Both the position numbers and the translations under genes were made by a program. Below are positions 52,989 through 64,000 of a stretch of DNA of 64,000 bases, one piece after another. The DNA comes from Linanthus parryae (lineage: Eukaryota > Streptophyta > Magnoliopsida > Ericales > Polemoniaceae), in NCBI GenBank assembly GCA_023055425.1, contig JALGPY010000035.1, positions 372,001 through 436,000 of the forward strand, read 5' to 3'. The notes beneath the pieces were generated by a model. The model was not told where the DNA came from. It did not search any database and saw only the letters and a program-made list of their open reading frames with translations. The stretch's first letter is position 1, and the number at the start of each line of letters is the position of its first letter.

Positions 52989-55596
52989 ATGTCTCAGGAG
53001 GATGATGTTAGCAACAGATCGCCCTCCACCGAAGCTCCCTCGGGAGACGAGACCCGCCGTACTCCTACGACCCCCGGCGAGACACCGACGCTAGAGTCTT
53101 TGGACGCCACTGTTCAGGGTCAGGCGAAAGCTCTCAAGGCTCAGTCTGTTATAACGGATCTTGGCCGTTCTGGGCACCCTTGCGCCAAACCCTTCATCAG
53201 CCACCGCTGTCCCTCAAGGAGGAGGAGCCCCTTCCGCTCCAGGATTGGGAGTGTCAACCACACCTCCCAACCCCAATGTGCAAACTCCACCGGCGACTAC
53301 GCAGCTGCCGTCGGTTCAAGGGTCAACGGCTCAGATGTTGCCTCTTGCTGCTCACACTCCTCAGCCCTCGGCTGTGGCGTCTAACCCAACTCTGCAGTAC
53401 CCTTTTCCTCCCCCAACGGCGATCTGAGGGAACACGGTTAGTCAGTACGCTCCCAATCCTCCGACGGCGTATGTGTCGCCCCCGCCTGCGGCAACCCCTC
53501 CGTCAACTACCGAGGGGAGCATTCCAGAATGCATGACGTCTCTGCAGAAGCGCGTGGACACTATTCTGGCTCATCAGTCATTCGTGGATACCATTATCCC
53601 GAAGTTAGACAACGATCCACCTATTCCACGAGAGATCTATCTCATGCCTAACCCGGCGGGGTACAAGGCTCCCAAATGGGATAAGTTCGAAGACGTCAAT
53701 GGAAACGCTCATGAGCATGTCATGCGTTTCATTGATGTCATGGGTCCTTACGGAGCCGATCCCAAGCTGCTGATGCGAGATTTCCCAAAATCTCTAGGGA
53801 ACGTAGCATACAAATGGTACCGAACATTGGAAGCCGGATCCGTGAAGACTTGGAACGACATGGTCCAGAAGTTCTATACCAAGTTCTTCCAGATGGAAGA
53901 AAAGGTGACGATGATCCATCTCTCGCGGATGTATCAGAAGCGCGAGGAGGACGGAATCACTTTCATCAAGAAATTCAGGGCGAAGTCCTTGGAGTGCAAA
54001 GATCCAATTCCCGAAAGACGGCTCGTAGAGATATGCCTGCAGTGCATGCAAGATGAATACAAAGGTATGCTCATCAACTTGCAAACGCCTACGTTTTCAA
54101 AGCTAATCGAATGCACGAAGAACATCGAGCCTATAGTCGAGAGACAGAAAAAGAAGAGCGCTCCAGAGCGACCTTCGAGCGGCACTACTTACAAGATCGG
54201 GAGATTTAGCTACAAGAGGGGACGCGAAGCTGAGGTCAATACAGTTTCGCCCCAGAAGCAAGCGAAGGTTGCGAACTTCGATGTACCACCTCTGCCATGC
54301 TCGGTAGAGGAAGCAAGCGACCTCTGCAGACAGTGGCGCAAGGACGGCGTCCTGCCGCCGCTCGAGAAAACACCCTCCAAGGAGATGGTGAGGGACCCTA
54401 AGTGGTGCGAGTACCATGGCAAGGTCATGCACCCCACACCGGAATGTAAAAAGCTCAGGTTTACATTCGACCAGAAGATGAAGAACGGCGAGCTAATCGT
54501 CAGCGATCACAGAAAGGACGTGCGCAACAACCCACTCCCTGCTCATGCGGAGCAGGGCCCGAAAGGCAAAGAGGTCGCCATGATCTCGATTGTTGACTTG
54601 GAAGAAGTCGCAGAGGATGGTCTACCCATCGTCGCCGAGGTCCATGAAGACGAAGACTACAGCATGGACACGGAGGATGAACGTGCCGACCGGATGAAAG
54701 GGTCGCACGGCTTCAACAGATTCTTCGACGAGATGAACTTCTCCGAGAAGTGCCGGACTGATATGACGAAAGCGATCTTGAGAATAGCAGAGGACTACGA
54801 GGAGGACCTCGTGGTCTCCAATGGGAAAGTCATCAGGGCATCCCGCCCTACAGAAAAGACTATGACCTTTTCTGCCAGCGACAAGAAGACGGATGCGAGC
54901 CACCAAAGACCTCTGTACGTGACCGCCATCATCAATGGCGTCGAGTTCAAACAAGCGTTCATCGATGGAGGAGCAGCGGTCAACGTCGTTTCGCTCCACA
55001 CACTGAAGCTAGCAGGGATCCCCGAGCACAAGATCGTCAAACGTCCATCTCCGCTGATGGGATTCGGAAGCGACTCTAGAATGACGATCGGATGGATCCG
55101 CCTGGGCGTTCAAATTGGCAAAATCAAGTGCTCAGCAAAGTTATATGTCATAGACGCGAACACCACATACCACATGATCATAGGTCGAGCCTGGATTCAT
55201 CGCTTCGACGCAGTCCCTTCAACGGCTCACCAGGTTATGAAAGCTATCTGGAACGACAGAATAGTCGAGATACCGGCTTCGACGAACCCATTCAACTTGG
55301 ACGAGGCACATCTCAGCGAGGCGGTGTGGTTCACTGAGATGGCGGACGAGCAAACACCCGGACCATTCAACCCTACTCCTTTGCCTCTCTGTGAGGACAT
55401 CAAGGACCAGTCGCCTGCGGGAGTAATGGTGACAAGGGAAGATGCCAAGGAAAAGCCGCCTACACGCGAAGGGGCGCCGCGTATCGCATATCATCGAAAG
55501 AACGTGTATACTCTGAAGAGAATCGCAAAGCATGACCCCGAGGGCAAGGAGATAGAGAGCTTCTACGCCAATGGGAAGAAATGCTATCGCATATGA
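52989..55596 (+). pseudogene. gag-protease of element B, disrupted
   Basis: Same protein as A's gag-pro, starting at ATG 52989. Private breaks: a net 5-bp loss near 53147 (after KAQS) shifts the frame, and TGA at 53425-53427 replaces the Trp codon (TGG) present in A. From there to 55596 the frame is open, including the capsid region, CEYHGKVMHPTPEC and the protease FIDGGAAVNV. It ends at the same CYRI-TGA as A. Confidence 0.9.
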
Positions 55597-55608
55597 AGGT
55601 GCGCGGGG

Positions 55609-58600
55609 ATGTCCTCACACGGGCATGGGGATATCCCTGGGCAAATCAATCAAATCGAGCAAATTGCGCTGACGGAAGAGCCAACACAGGGCGCCCCAGA
55701 CGAGAAACTCAAAGAAGCGCCCGAATGCATGGAAGACAGGCCCAGACCACAAAAGCAAGAGCTAAAGGAAGTGTTCCTCAGCCCGAACGAGGAAAAGAAA
55801 AGGCCAGTCTTTCTAAGTGCGGACCTCACAAGCGAAGAGGAGCAAGGGCTGCTACAACTCCTAACTGAATACAAGGATGTGTTCGCATGGGAGTACGACG
55901 AAATGCCAGGACTGGATACAAACATCACCATGCACCGTTTAGACATCATCCCAGGTCTAAACCGGTAAAGCAGAGTACGAGGAGCTTCAGATCGGAGCTT
56001 AACGTGAAAATCAAGCAGGAGATTGTTAAACTCCTGGATGCCAAATTCATAGAGCCGAATCATCATCCCACATGGCTGGCCAATATCGTGCCAGTAGTGA
56101 AAAAGAACGGACAGCTCCGCATCTGCGTGGACTTCCGAGATCTCAATCGCTTCTGCCCCAAGGACGATTTCCCACTGCCCAACATCGATTTGCTTATCGA
56201 TTCAACAGCGGGCCATCGCATGTTCAGTTTCATGGACGGCTTCAGCGGGTAAAATCAAATCAAGATGGATCCCGAAGACGCGCGGAAAACTGCATTCATC
56301 ACTCCAGTGGGGGTGTTCAATTACACCGTAATGCCATTCGGTCTCAAAAATGCGGGTGCAACCTATCAGCGGGCCATGATGGCTCTGTTTCACGACATGA
56401 TGCATAAAGAAGTGGAATTCTATGTGAATGACCTGGTTGTCAAATCCAAGCACGAAGCAGACCACCTCGCAGATCTACGAAAGGTGTTCAATAGATGCAG
56501 ATGTTTTCAACTGAAGATGAATCCCATGAAGTGCGCATTCGGGGTAACATCAGGGAAATTCTTGGGATGCGTGGTTCATCGCCAAGGGATCGAGCCTGAC
56601 CCTGCGAAAGTATCAGCTATCACCAGCATGACACCACCCCATAACCAGAGTACCTTGAAAACATTCTTGGGAAAGCTATCATATCTGCGAAGATTCATCC
56701 CGGCGATTGCAGAAATCACCTGCTGTTTTAGTGCTCTCCTCAAGAAAGACGCTGCGTACAACTGGGCTCCGGAGCACGAAGCCGCATTCGAAAAGCTGAA
56801 GGTTTTACTCACGTCCTAAAAAATAATGATCGCACCTCAACTGGGATCACCGCTTCTGCTATATATGACATCAACAAGAAGATCTATAGGGGCGCTCTTG
56901 GCTCAGGAGCATGAAGGCTAAGAGAGGCCTATCTACTACATCTCTCGCATCGTGCAGCCTGCTGAATCGAGGTACACAGACATCGAACGTCATTGCCTTG
57001 CCTTATTCTTTGTGATAGAGAAGTTGAAACACTATTTTGCATCGCACAAAGTAGTAGTGGTCACCAAGAGCGACCCTATACGATATTTGCTGACTCACAC
57101 TACTCCGGGCTGGAGATTGGCGAAATGGTACATGACCATCTCTCAATACGATATCACATGCGTGCGACCACGAGCGATCAAGTCACAAGCGGTAGCGGAT
57201 CTGTTGGCACAGTTCCCCGATAACAGCCACGAGCCCGTGATCGAGGAAGAGCTCGAAGGCCCTGAAATCTACGCAATCGACGTGCCCTATTGGACCCTCC
57301 ACTTTGACGGTTCGTCGACCAGGAAAGGCGGAGGCATTGGGATAGTCTTGACAAAGCCAGACGGGGAAGTCATACAGATGTCCGCAAAGCTCAACTTCGC
57401 AGTCACAAACAACGAAGCGGAATATGAGGCTCTCATCGCAGGGCTCCGTGCGGCGAAAGCTTTGGAAGTAAGCAACTTAACGGTCATGGGAGATTCCAAG
57501 CTGATCGTTAAGCAAGCCTCGGGCGAGTATGGTTTGAAGGAGATCAACCTCCTGTCTTACCGCACCCTAGTACAAAAGCTGATGCAGCAATTCTGTGATG
57601 TGAAGTACGAGCACAAGCCCCGAGCAGACAACAGGCACGCGGACGCTTTGGCAACCTTGGGATCTAAGGTCAGCATTGACAAATGTCCCGCAAAGATATC
57701 TATTGAAGTGCGAACATCGTCGGCATTGGCAGAAGATGCGTGCGACGACGAACACATGGACGACACATACTGGAGAAAAACAATCCTACAAGCTATTGCG
57801 GAAGGCACAAGCAGTGAAAGCTGGGCACTCACAAAAGGGTACTGCATACATGATAACACCCTCTACTACAAGGGTCCTGGCGGAATACTCATGCGATGTG
57901 TCTCCGAGCGAGAGGGACAACTTTTGTTAGAAAAGATTCACCAACACGCTTGCGGAGAAAGCGAGGTGTCAATCTACAGGAAGGCTCAGAGATATGGCAT
58001 TCATTGGCCAGACATGTCAACAGCCGCAGCCCTGATACAAGCAAAGTGCGAGAGTTGCGCACTGATCAAAGATTCTCTACTCATCGCCCTAACCGATGAC
58101 GACACGGACTGGAGGAAGCCACTATTTGATTTCCTCACCCAGGGCACCGCGCCCGAATCAAGAAAAGAAGCCGAGAAATTGAAAAGGAAAGCGTCTCGAT
58201 ATGTGGTACAGGAAAACCTACTTTGGCGAAGAGGTCATGAAGGCAACTTGCTGCGGTGTCTAGACGGCAGAGAAGCACAAGAAGTCATGGACCTTTCCCA
58301 TCAGGTAGAGCATCAAGGAGGTGCGAAATTATGCAGACAGCTCCTCTCAATCGGGTATTTCTGGCCTACGATGGAGGTCGATTGCCGCACCAAAGTGCGA
58401 CGCTGCCAGGAGTGCCAATTCAAAGGGAACCTAGTGCACGCTCCCGCCGTGGATCTACATGCACTAGGGACACCATGGCCATTTCACACATGGGCTCTGG
58501 ACTTCATCGGTCCCATCCGACCGACGTCGCACGGGAACCATTTCATTCTCCTCGCGACTGAGCTATTCACCAAGTGGGTGGAAGCAATACCACTAAAGAC

Positions 58601-59333
58601 GGCAAATGCGCTGGCTGTGGTCAACTTCATCCAGGAAAGCATCATATGCAGGTTCGGAATCCCAAACACCATTCTTTCAGATAATGGCACTCCTTTTGTT
58701 AATCGCCAGGTAGCTGCGAAATTAGCGGAGTACAATATCAGGCAGATATGTTCTACCCCTTATTACCCAAAGGGAAATGGACAAGCTGAGGCGACCAACA
58801 AAACGCTGTTGAGAATTTTGAGCAAGATGGTTGCAGATGACCACAAGAAGTGGGCCGACTCTCTAAGTATAGCTCTGTGGGCCTACCGAACTTCTCCAAG
58901 GACACCCACGGGGGCCTCGCCATTTCTACTATGTTATGGGGCCGAAGCTGTGGTACCTGCGGAGGTGAGAGTCAATTCGGCGAGGCTAGCCTTCCACGCA
59001 CTCTACGAAAATCAACGCGACCATGATTTAGTCTTGCTGGAGGAAAAGCGAGAACAAGCCAAAAGAACCAACAAGCGGTACCAGGAAAGAATCGCTCGCG
59101 CCTACAATAAGACGGTCCAGCGAAGAGATTTCGCAGTCGGAGACTTGGTCTTGCGCGCATCTGACCACTGCATGCGAGAAGCGACTCACCCGAAGTTCGC
59201 AGCCAACTGGGAAGGACCCTTCGAAGTCACAGAAGTCTTCGACAGTGGCTACTGCAGCATCCGAAGGTTGCACGGCACAACCTCAACCCCGAGTTCAGTC
59301 AACATGCGCTGGATTAAGAAGTACTATCCCTGA
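55609..59333 (+). pseudogene. pol of element B (RT, RNase H, RNase H, integrase), disrupted
   Basis: It starts at ATG 55609, in frame with gag after the shared TGA. Breaks relative to A: a 1-bp deletion near 55953; TAA 56250-56252 (Tyr in A, in GFSGYNQI); YVND instead of YVDD at 56421-56432; TAA 56817-56819 (Ser in A); TAA 56919-56921 (Gln in A). From there it is open through both RNase H domains, both H2C2 modules (about 57755-58080 and 58094-58420) and integrase D-D-E to 59333. The RT active-site change alone should abolish polymerase activity. Confidence 0.92.
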
Positions 59334-59544
59334 CTTCTCTCATTTCATGCGTTTTATTATAATGTCGCTTGATATCTTGTATGGCTACGATTTACACAAT
59401 CTCCACTCCCATATGAGAGGATTGTAATCCCATCTCTCCCATATGAGAGCGTTATAATAAAAGAATTCTCCCAAATGAGAAGTTCACATTTCTAGCTGTT
59501 TATGTTGCTGTTTGTTATTACTGTTAACAATAGTTTATCCGCCG
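59334..59544. other. 3' non-coding sequence after pol (element B)
   Basis: Counterpart of 7571-7765 in A, with the CTCTCCCATATGAGAG motif. No gene. Confidence 0.5.
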
Positions 59545-60350
59545 CAATAGCAATCTGTACAACTGCGATCTTAATCGATCATCATCTAAGCCTATCTCTC
59601 ACGATAGCAGCAAATGCGAAATGTGATCTTAATTGATCATCTAAGCCTATCTGTTACGATAGCAGCCCATGCGAAATGCGATCTTAATCGATCATCTAAG
59701 CCTATCTCTTACGATAGCAGCGAATGCGAAATGCGATCTTAATTGATCATCTAAGCCTATCTGTTACGATAGCAGCCCATGCGAAATGCAATCTTAATTG
59801 ATCATCTAAGCCTATCTGTTACGATAGCAGCGAATGCGAAATGCGATCTTAATTGATCATCTAAGCCTATCTGTTACGATAGCAGCCCATGCGAAATGCG
59901 ATCTTAATTGATCATCTAAGCCTATCTATTACGATAGCAGCCCATGCGAAATGTGATCTTAATCGATCATCTAAGCCTATCTCTTACGATAGCAGCCTAT
60001 GCAAATGCGATCTTAATTGATCACAAAAGCCTATTGTCACGATAGCAGCCTATACAAATGCGATCTTAATTGATCATAAAAGCCTATCTGTCACGATAGC
60101 AGCCTATACAAATGCGATCTTAATTGATCATAAAAGCCTATCTGTTACGATAGCAGCCTATACAAATGCGATCTTAATTGATCTTCTAAAAGCCTATCTG
60201 TTGCGATAGCAGCTCATGCGAAAAAAATGATCCCAATTGATCTTCTAGTAAAGCCTATCTGCCACGATAGCAACTCGCGCAATTTAACGATCTTAATTGA
60301 TCTACTAAAGACTATCTGCTACGATAGCAATATTGCGAACATGATCTTAA
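59545..60350. repeat. tandem array of ~55-bp hairpin-bearing units (element B)
   Basis: Inverted counterpart of 6800-7570, about 14 units. Units carry CTATCTGTTACGATAG-type inverted repeats and GATCTTAATTGATC. Order and internal variants (CGAATGC/CCCATGC/CCTATAC) parallel those of A, so the array predates the split of the copies. Confidence 0.93.
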
Positions 60351-61832
60351 ATGATCCACAAAGGCCAATCACAAGTCCATCTGTCAGAATGGCACAGCTG
60401 CGAGAATACGATCTCGAACGATCTAGTGAAACACCTGCGAATTCATATAGCAGATCGCAAATGCGAAACCATTACGTAGCACATGCAAGGCGAAATATGC
60501 CGAAACGCATGCGAAGTTGTATTTTGTTGTAAAGAGACAGCAGATAATACAAAAAGCTATTTATCATTATGAGTCAAAAGACTTACAATTTATCTGTCTA
60601 GATAGCAGCTTACAAGCGAAAAAAGCTCGAATCTAACTACGCAGCCAACATGGCTTACAATACATTCGAAAAGTAGCTGACAAGTCAGCAGAGACACACT
60701 ACGGGAATCCTGGCTGAAAAGGATGAACCCACCGGTCCTAACACCGGAAATGCAATACGCAGATCTGCGGCCAAAGATCTATAGCAAAAGGGATGCTGCC
60801 GCGAAGAGATCAGCTTGTCATTCGCTACGTCCCTAGCAGCAAGATCTGCGAGACGGTACGTCCAAGACCCCAAGGGGTGACAAAAGCCTCTGTCTGATCA
60901 AGATAGGCACCGGAGGAACTTCCTGTTCCGACATATGCTACCCTGCGAAACAGGGGAAGCAGTCATTCCTATGGTGATGGACTCCTTGTCATGATAGACA
61001 AGGGCATTGACAAGCACCCTGAGTTCAAGAACGAAGAGGCAAGAAATCCTCCTCCAGGGATGCTGGAGGAGAATTCCGCCGTTCATTACGAGACGGTAGC
61101 ACGGTCACTTCGGCGCTGCACCTCACCACGAGGCGGCCGGAAACATGACCTACACACATAATACACGAAGAGATTTCCTCGAACATACATGAGATATTAT
61201 CTGCATCTTCTTTATGATGGTTATAAAGAGCAATAAACCTCATAAAGTGGATCTTGGAAATTATTTCTACAGCACAAAGCGCAAACTCAGGATTCACAAC
61301 TTGAAGTTGCCATGAATCAACGAAAAATAAGCGTTGAAGACAGCAGTCGTAAGGACTCACGGCAGAGCACATTTTTTGGGATGAAGAACCCAAATAGCAA
61401 AGACAAGGTTTATATAGACCCTGTAGAGACTCTTCAGTTGCCAAAGATGAGTCAGCAGAATTCGAAAAGAGGGTAAGTTCAATCACTTACTCCTTGGAAA
61501 GAGGTAACAATCAATTACCCTACTAAAGGCTACGACGATTCGGTTGCGTATCCTAATAAATGACGGATGGTCATTATTCGGATGGACTTCCCAACAAAAG
61601 CGTGCTTATCTGCCGAGAAATTAGCGCGAAAATCAAGCAGAGTATCAATTGCTGATGTCATAATTGGATATGCACAGAAATATCCTATCAAATCCCGAAA
61701 AGGGAAAAACAGGCAAATTCATTGTTTGTTGTTAAAAAAAGGGGGGAGAAACCCTAGCAACATTACATTAATGTTTCAAACATTACATTAATGTTTCAGC
61801 TATTTTCTTGCTATTTTTCAAAATTCGAAAAG
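60351..61832. other. spacer 3' of the antisense gene in element B
   Basis: Counterpart of 5320-6790. TATA-like TTATATA on the minus strand corresponds to 61410-61416. A minus-strand frame 61486-61025 overlaps the A frame at 5750-6124 but extends differently. Not called a gene. Confidence 0.5.
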
Positions 61833-64000
61833 TCAAAGCAAATTCTTGATCAAGGAGTCTTGGGGCTCGAACTGATGGCTCAGCTTCTCTACTTGTTCCA
61901 CTTCTTGCTTCAATAGCTCGCACCTGGCATTCATCTCATGATAGAGCTTCAGAGCTTCATCAACCTTTAACTTTTGCTGCTCCACCTTCTGCTTCTCAGC
62001 TGCGAGATTCTGGTGGCCGAGTTTCAAAGTTACGGCTGCGCGAATCAGCGTGACTCTGTTCATAAGAAATTTGAAACCCAGTCTGCCCTGGACTTTGGTC
62101 ACGAGGTTTTGGCACATGCCACATAGCAATTCAGCACTCTGGGCAGAAATGGTCGCAGGCGTAGCCGCAGACAGCTGCTCCAATATCCAAATGGCTTCAG
62201 TAAGGAACAGCCTCCTGTCAAAGGGCCCTATCTCCAGAGATCTCACAAACGATTGCGGGTAGGTGAGGCGCATTCGAACCACCCAATCCACATCGGTTTG
62301 CTTCAAACCTGAAGAGACGTCAAAACTAAGTTATGATGTCAAACTCGCAAGAAAATAACGCAAAATGCGAACAGTAAAGCTCTGCTTACCAGTTCCTTCC
62401 ATAATCTCATGAAGAGAAGGAATGCGCGCTACCGGGGTGGTCGAAGACTGTCCTCGCTCCATAGCTCTCCTATCAGCTGCGAGCTCCAATATCTCGTAGT
62501 CAGGAGGAAGAGTGTAGGCCGCACCAGCTGCGACTACATTCCCAACCTGCGAGCCCCAAAAGCTCCACGCAGGAATAGGTGCCTCTGACTCAGTCATCGC
62601 CGGAGGCGAAGGGACAGCCGAAGTCGCTTGGCGAAGGACGCTCTCAGATGCGAAAGCATTAGCAGCACTTGTCCTTACTTCCTCAGCACCGGTATGGACA
62701 TCTTTATCCATCAGCACAGCATCTGCTTCAGCATCATCGGAAAGTTCGATGATGTCCTCAAGAGGCTCACTTGCATGTTCAGCAGCCGCGACAGGCTTCT
62801 CGGTATGAGAGCTCGGAATCGGAACATAGGACGCAGAAGGCTGACTTCTCTGCTGCAGCACAGGTTCCTCAGCATGACCTGCGACATTAAATGCGATGAT
62901 GTGAGGTAACTTGCGCTATAAGTTATTTTGCTATCTTTACAAAAGCTAAGAGTAAGCACCTCCACGCGAAGGTGGGATTGAGGTATCTTCATCATACACT
63001 AAGGACGTGGAACCATGTCCTATTAGTGTGTCCTCACTAAGCAAGTCTTTAAGAGAAGCGTGACCTGGGATGCGAATAAACCAGTCATGATTCTGTCTCA
63101 AGTTGCTAAAGCCTAGTACATGCGTATCGCTCAAATAATTACCTGAGGGTTCTCCGCATTTGTCTACTAACCAACGGAGAATGTCAGCCTTTGACACACC
63201 ATGCTTTAACGCACCCACAATAACATCTCTATAAGTTACTGCGAGATTGAAGATCTCACCTTTATCGCCGCCCGCGATTTCTTCAAAGTCCGCTTGGACT
63301 TGCTCCAGCGCTGCTGCATCCTCTTCCGGAACCGCATCTTCTTCCTCTGCCTGGGGAACCACTTCTTCGGGAAGCTCATCTTCCTCGCTAGCTGGACGCA
63401 CTAAGTCGTCAACATGCTGCTCTTCGAGGCTCCGCTGTCTCACACGCTCGAGCTCCTCTTCTTCTCGCTGCCTTCTTCTTTCAGCAGCCTCCGCGGCTGT
63501 CTTCCTGGACTCAGCAAGAACGTCCTCGCTTATGGGATCGTCTGGAATGCCAGAATGGGCATCTCTCTTTTGTCTCTTGGCAAAAATACCACCAACGGTC
63601 TCATCATCATCATCATCTGCGAAGAAATGATCGGTTTAAGAAAAGAAGTGCAAAGAGGTTACGATAATGGGAAAGGAAATGCGACGGAGGTACCTCCTGA
63701 TTCGTCCTCATGCATCACAACTGTTGCTTCTCCTTCTTCATCACTTTCTTGGGGTTCCTGCCTCTCTTCCTCTTCCTCTTGATTGAATGGAACGAAAGTC
63801 TCAACTGCGAGCTCTTTCCGCACTTTGCCGGGCATGCGACCTTTGCCTTTGTCCTTGATAGAAAGGGACCTCACTGGAGGAGAAGATGGAGCACTTCTAG
63901 GGGAAGAAATCGTAACTCCCTTTTGCCTAGGTCTCTTCACTCTCGGCGCCGCAGTCGCTGGAGGGGACGGGTCATCCCCAGGAGGAGACGGAGCCGGAGG
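61833..64000 (-). CDS. antisense PMD-type gene of element B, exons 2-6 (5' part outside window)
   Basis: Exons on the minus strand: 2 (<64000-63694), 3 (63616-63143), 4 (63064-62960), 5 (62878-62390), 6 (62308-61833). All splice sites are GT-AG and exon lengths equal those in A (105, 489 and 476 for exons 4-6; 474 against 472 for exon 3). Within the window I see no stop or frameshift in the spliced frame, whereas A has a 2-bp loss in exon 3. Features: PPAPSPPGDD-type start, acidic runs, DDDDDETVGG, Glu/Arg-rich helix and the C-terminal coiled coil ending DSLIKNLL. The PMD exon would lie past 64000. Confidence 0.75.

Larger units (their letters stand above)
52322..64000 (+). mobile_element. 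Tat-lineage Ty3/gypsy retrotransposon, copy B (right end outside window)
   Basis: It has the same structure as element A in the opposite orientation: LTR, primer site, gag-pro, pol, tandem array and antisense gene. Sequence is nearly identical to A over some 11 kb. Base 64000 corresponds to about 3154 in A, so the first antisense exon and the 3' LTR lie beyond the window. Gag-pol is more damaged than in A. Confidence 0.93.

Overview
The window is repeat-dense nuclear DNA of a flowering plant. Almost all of it is transposable elements, many nested or broken. Evidence for a plant is the set of families: a very large Tat-type Ty3/gypsy element with an antisense spliced gene carrying a plant mobile domain (PMD), a RepHel/RPA Helitron, an Athila-like gag with a tRNA-Asp primer site, a Ty1/copia element, a CACTA end and a Harbinger-like MITE. 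No complete host gene, rRNA, tRNA gene or CRISPR array was recognised. The species cannot be named from the sequence.

Layout. (1) <1-14773, minus strand: Tat element A, with a partial 3' LTR (1-336), an antisense (+) six-exon gene (1025-5319), a ~55-bp tandem array (about 6800-7570), then pol, gag-pro, primer site and 5' LTR (14157-14773). (2) About 15068-24777, minus strand: an autonomous-type Helitron with a multi-exon RPA-like gene and a RepHel gene. RepHel is broken by two stops and a homopolymer frameshift. (3) 24778-28500: a CACTA terminus, a 62-bp tandem repeat and gene-like scraps. (4) 28525-36177: three tandem copies of an unrecognised gene fragment, each with the same LTR-like insertion in one exon, closed by a Helitron-type 3' terminus at 36354. 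(5) A microsatellite separates that terminus from an oppositely oriented 465-bp Helitron (36445-36909). (6) 37397-44760: a Harbinger-like MITE split by a decayed Ty1/copia element (37581-44627). (7) 44761-52321: low-complexity DNA, LTR fragments, an Athila 5' part (gag) and a (TTA)n microsatellite. (8) 52322->64000, plus strand: Tat element B, nearly identical to A but inverted, with its antisense gene running off the window end.

How the parts work together. In the Tat elements the LTR promoter drives gag-protease and RT-RNaseH-RNaseH-integrase. These lie in one reading frame, interrupted in both copies by the same UGA. A second transcription unit faces them from the 3' side, and the hairpin-bearing tandem repeats lie between the two convergent units. 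Comparing A with B separates lineage features (shared UGA, intron positions, duplicated integrase zinc module, tandem array) from private damage. A's gag-pol has one private nonsense codon. B has frameshifts, several stops and a YVDD-to-YVND change. Both copies look non-autonomous now.
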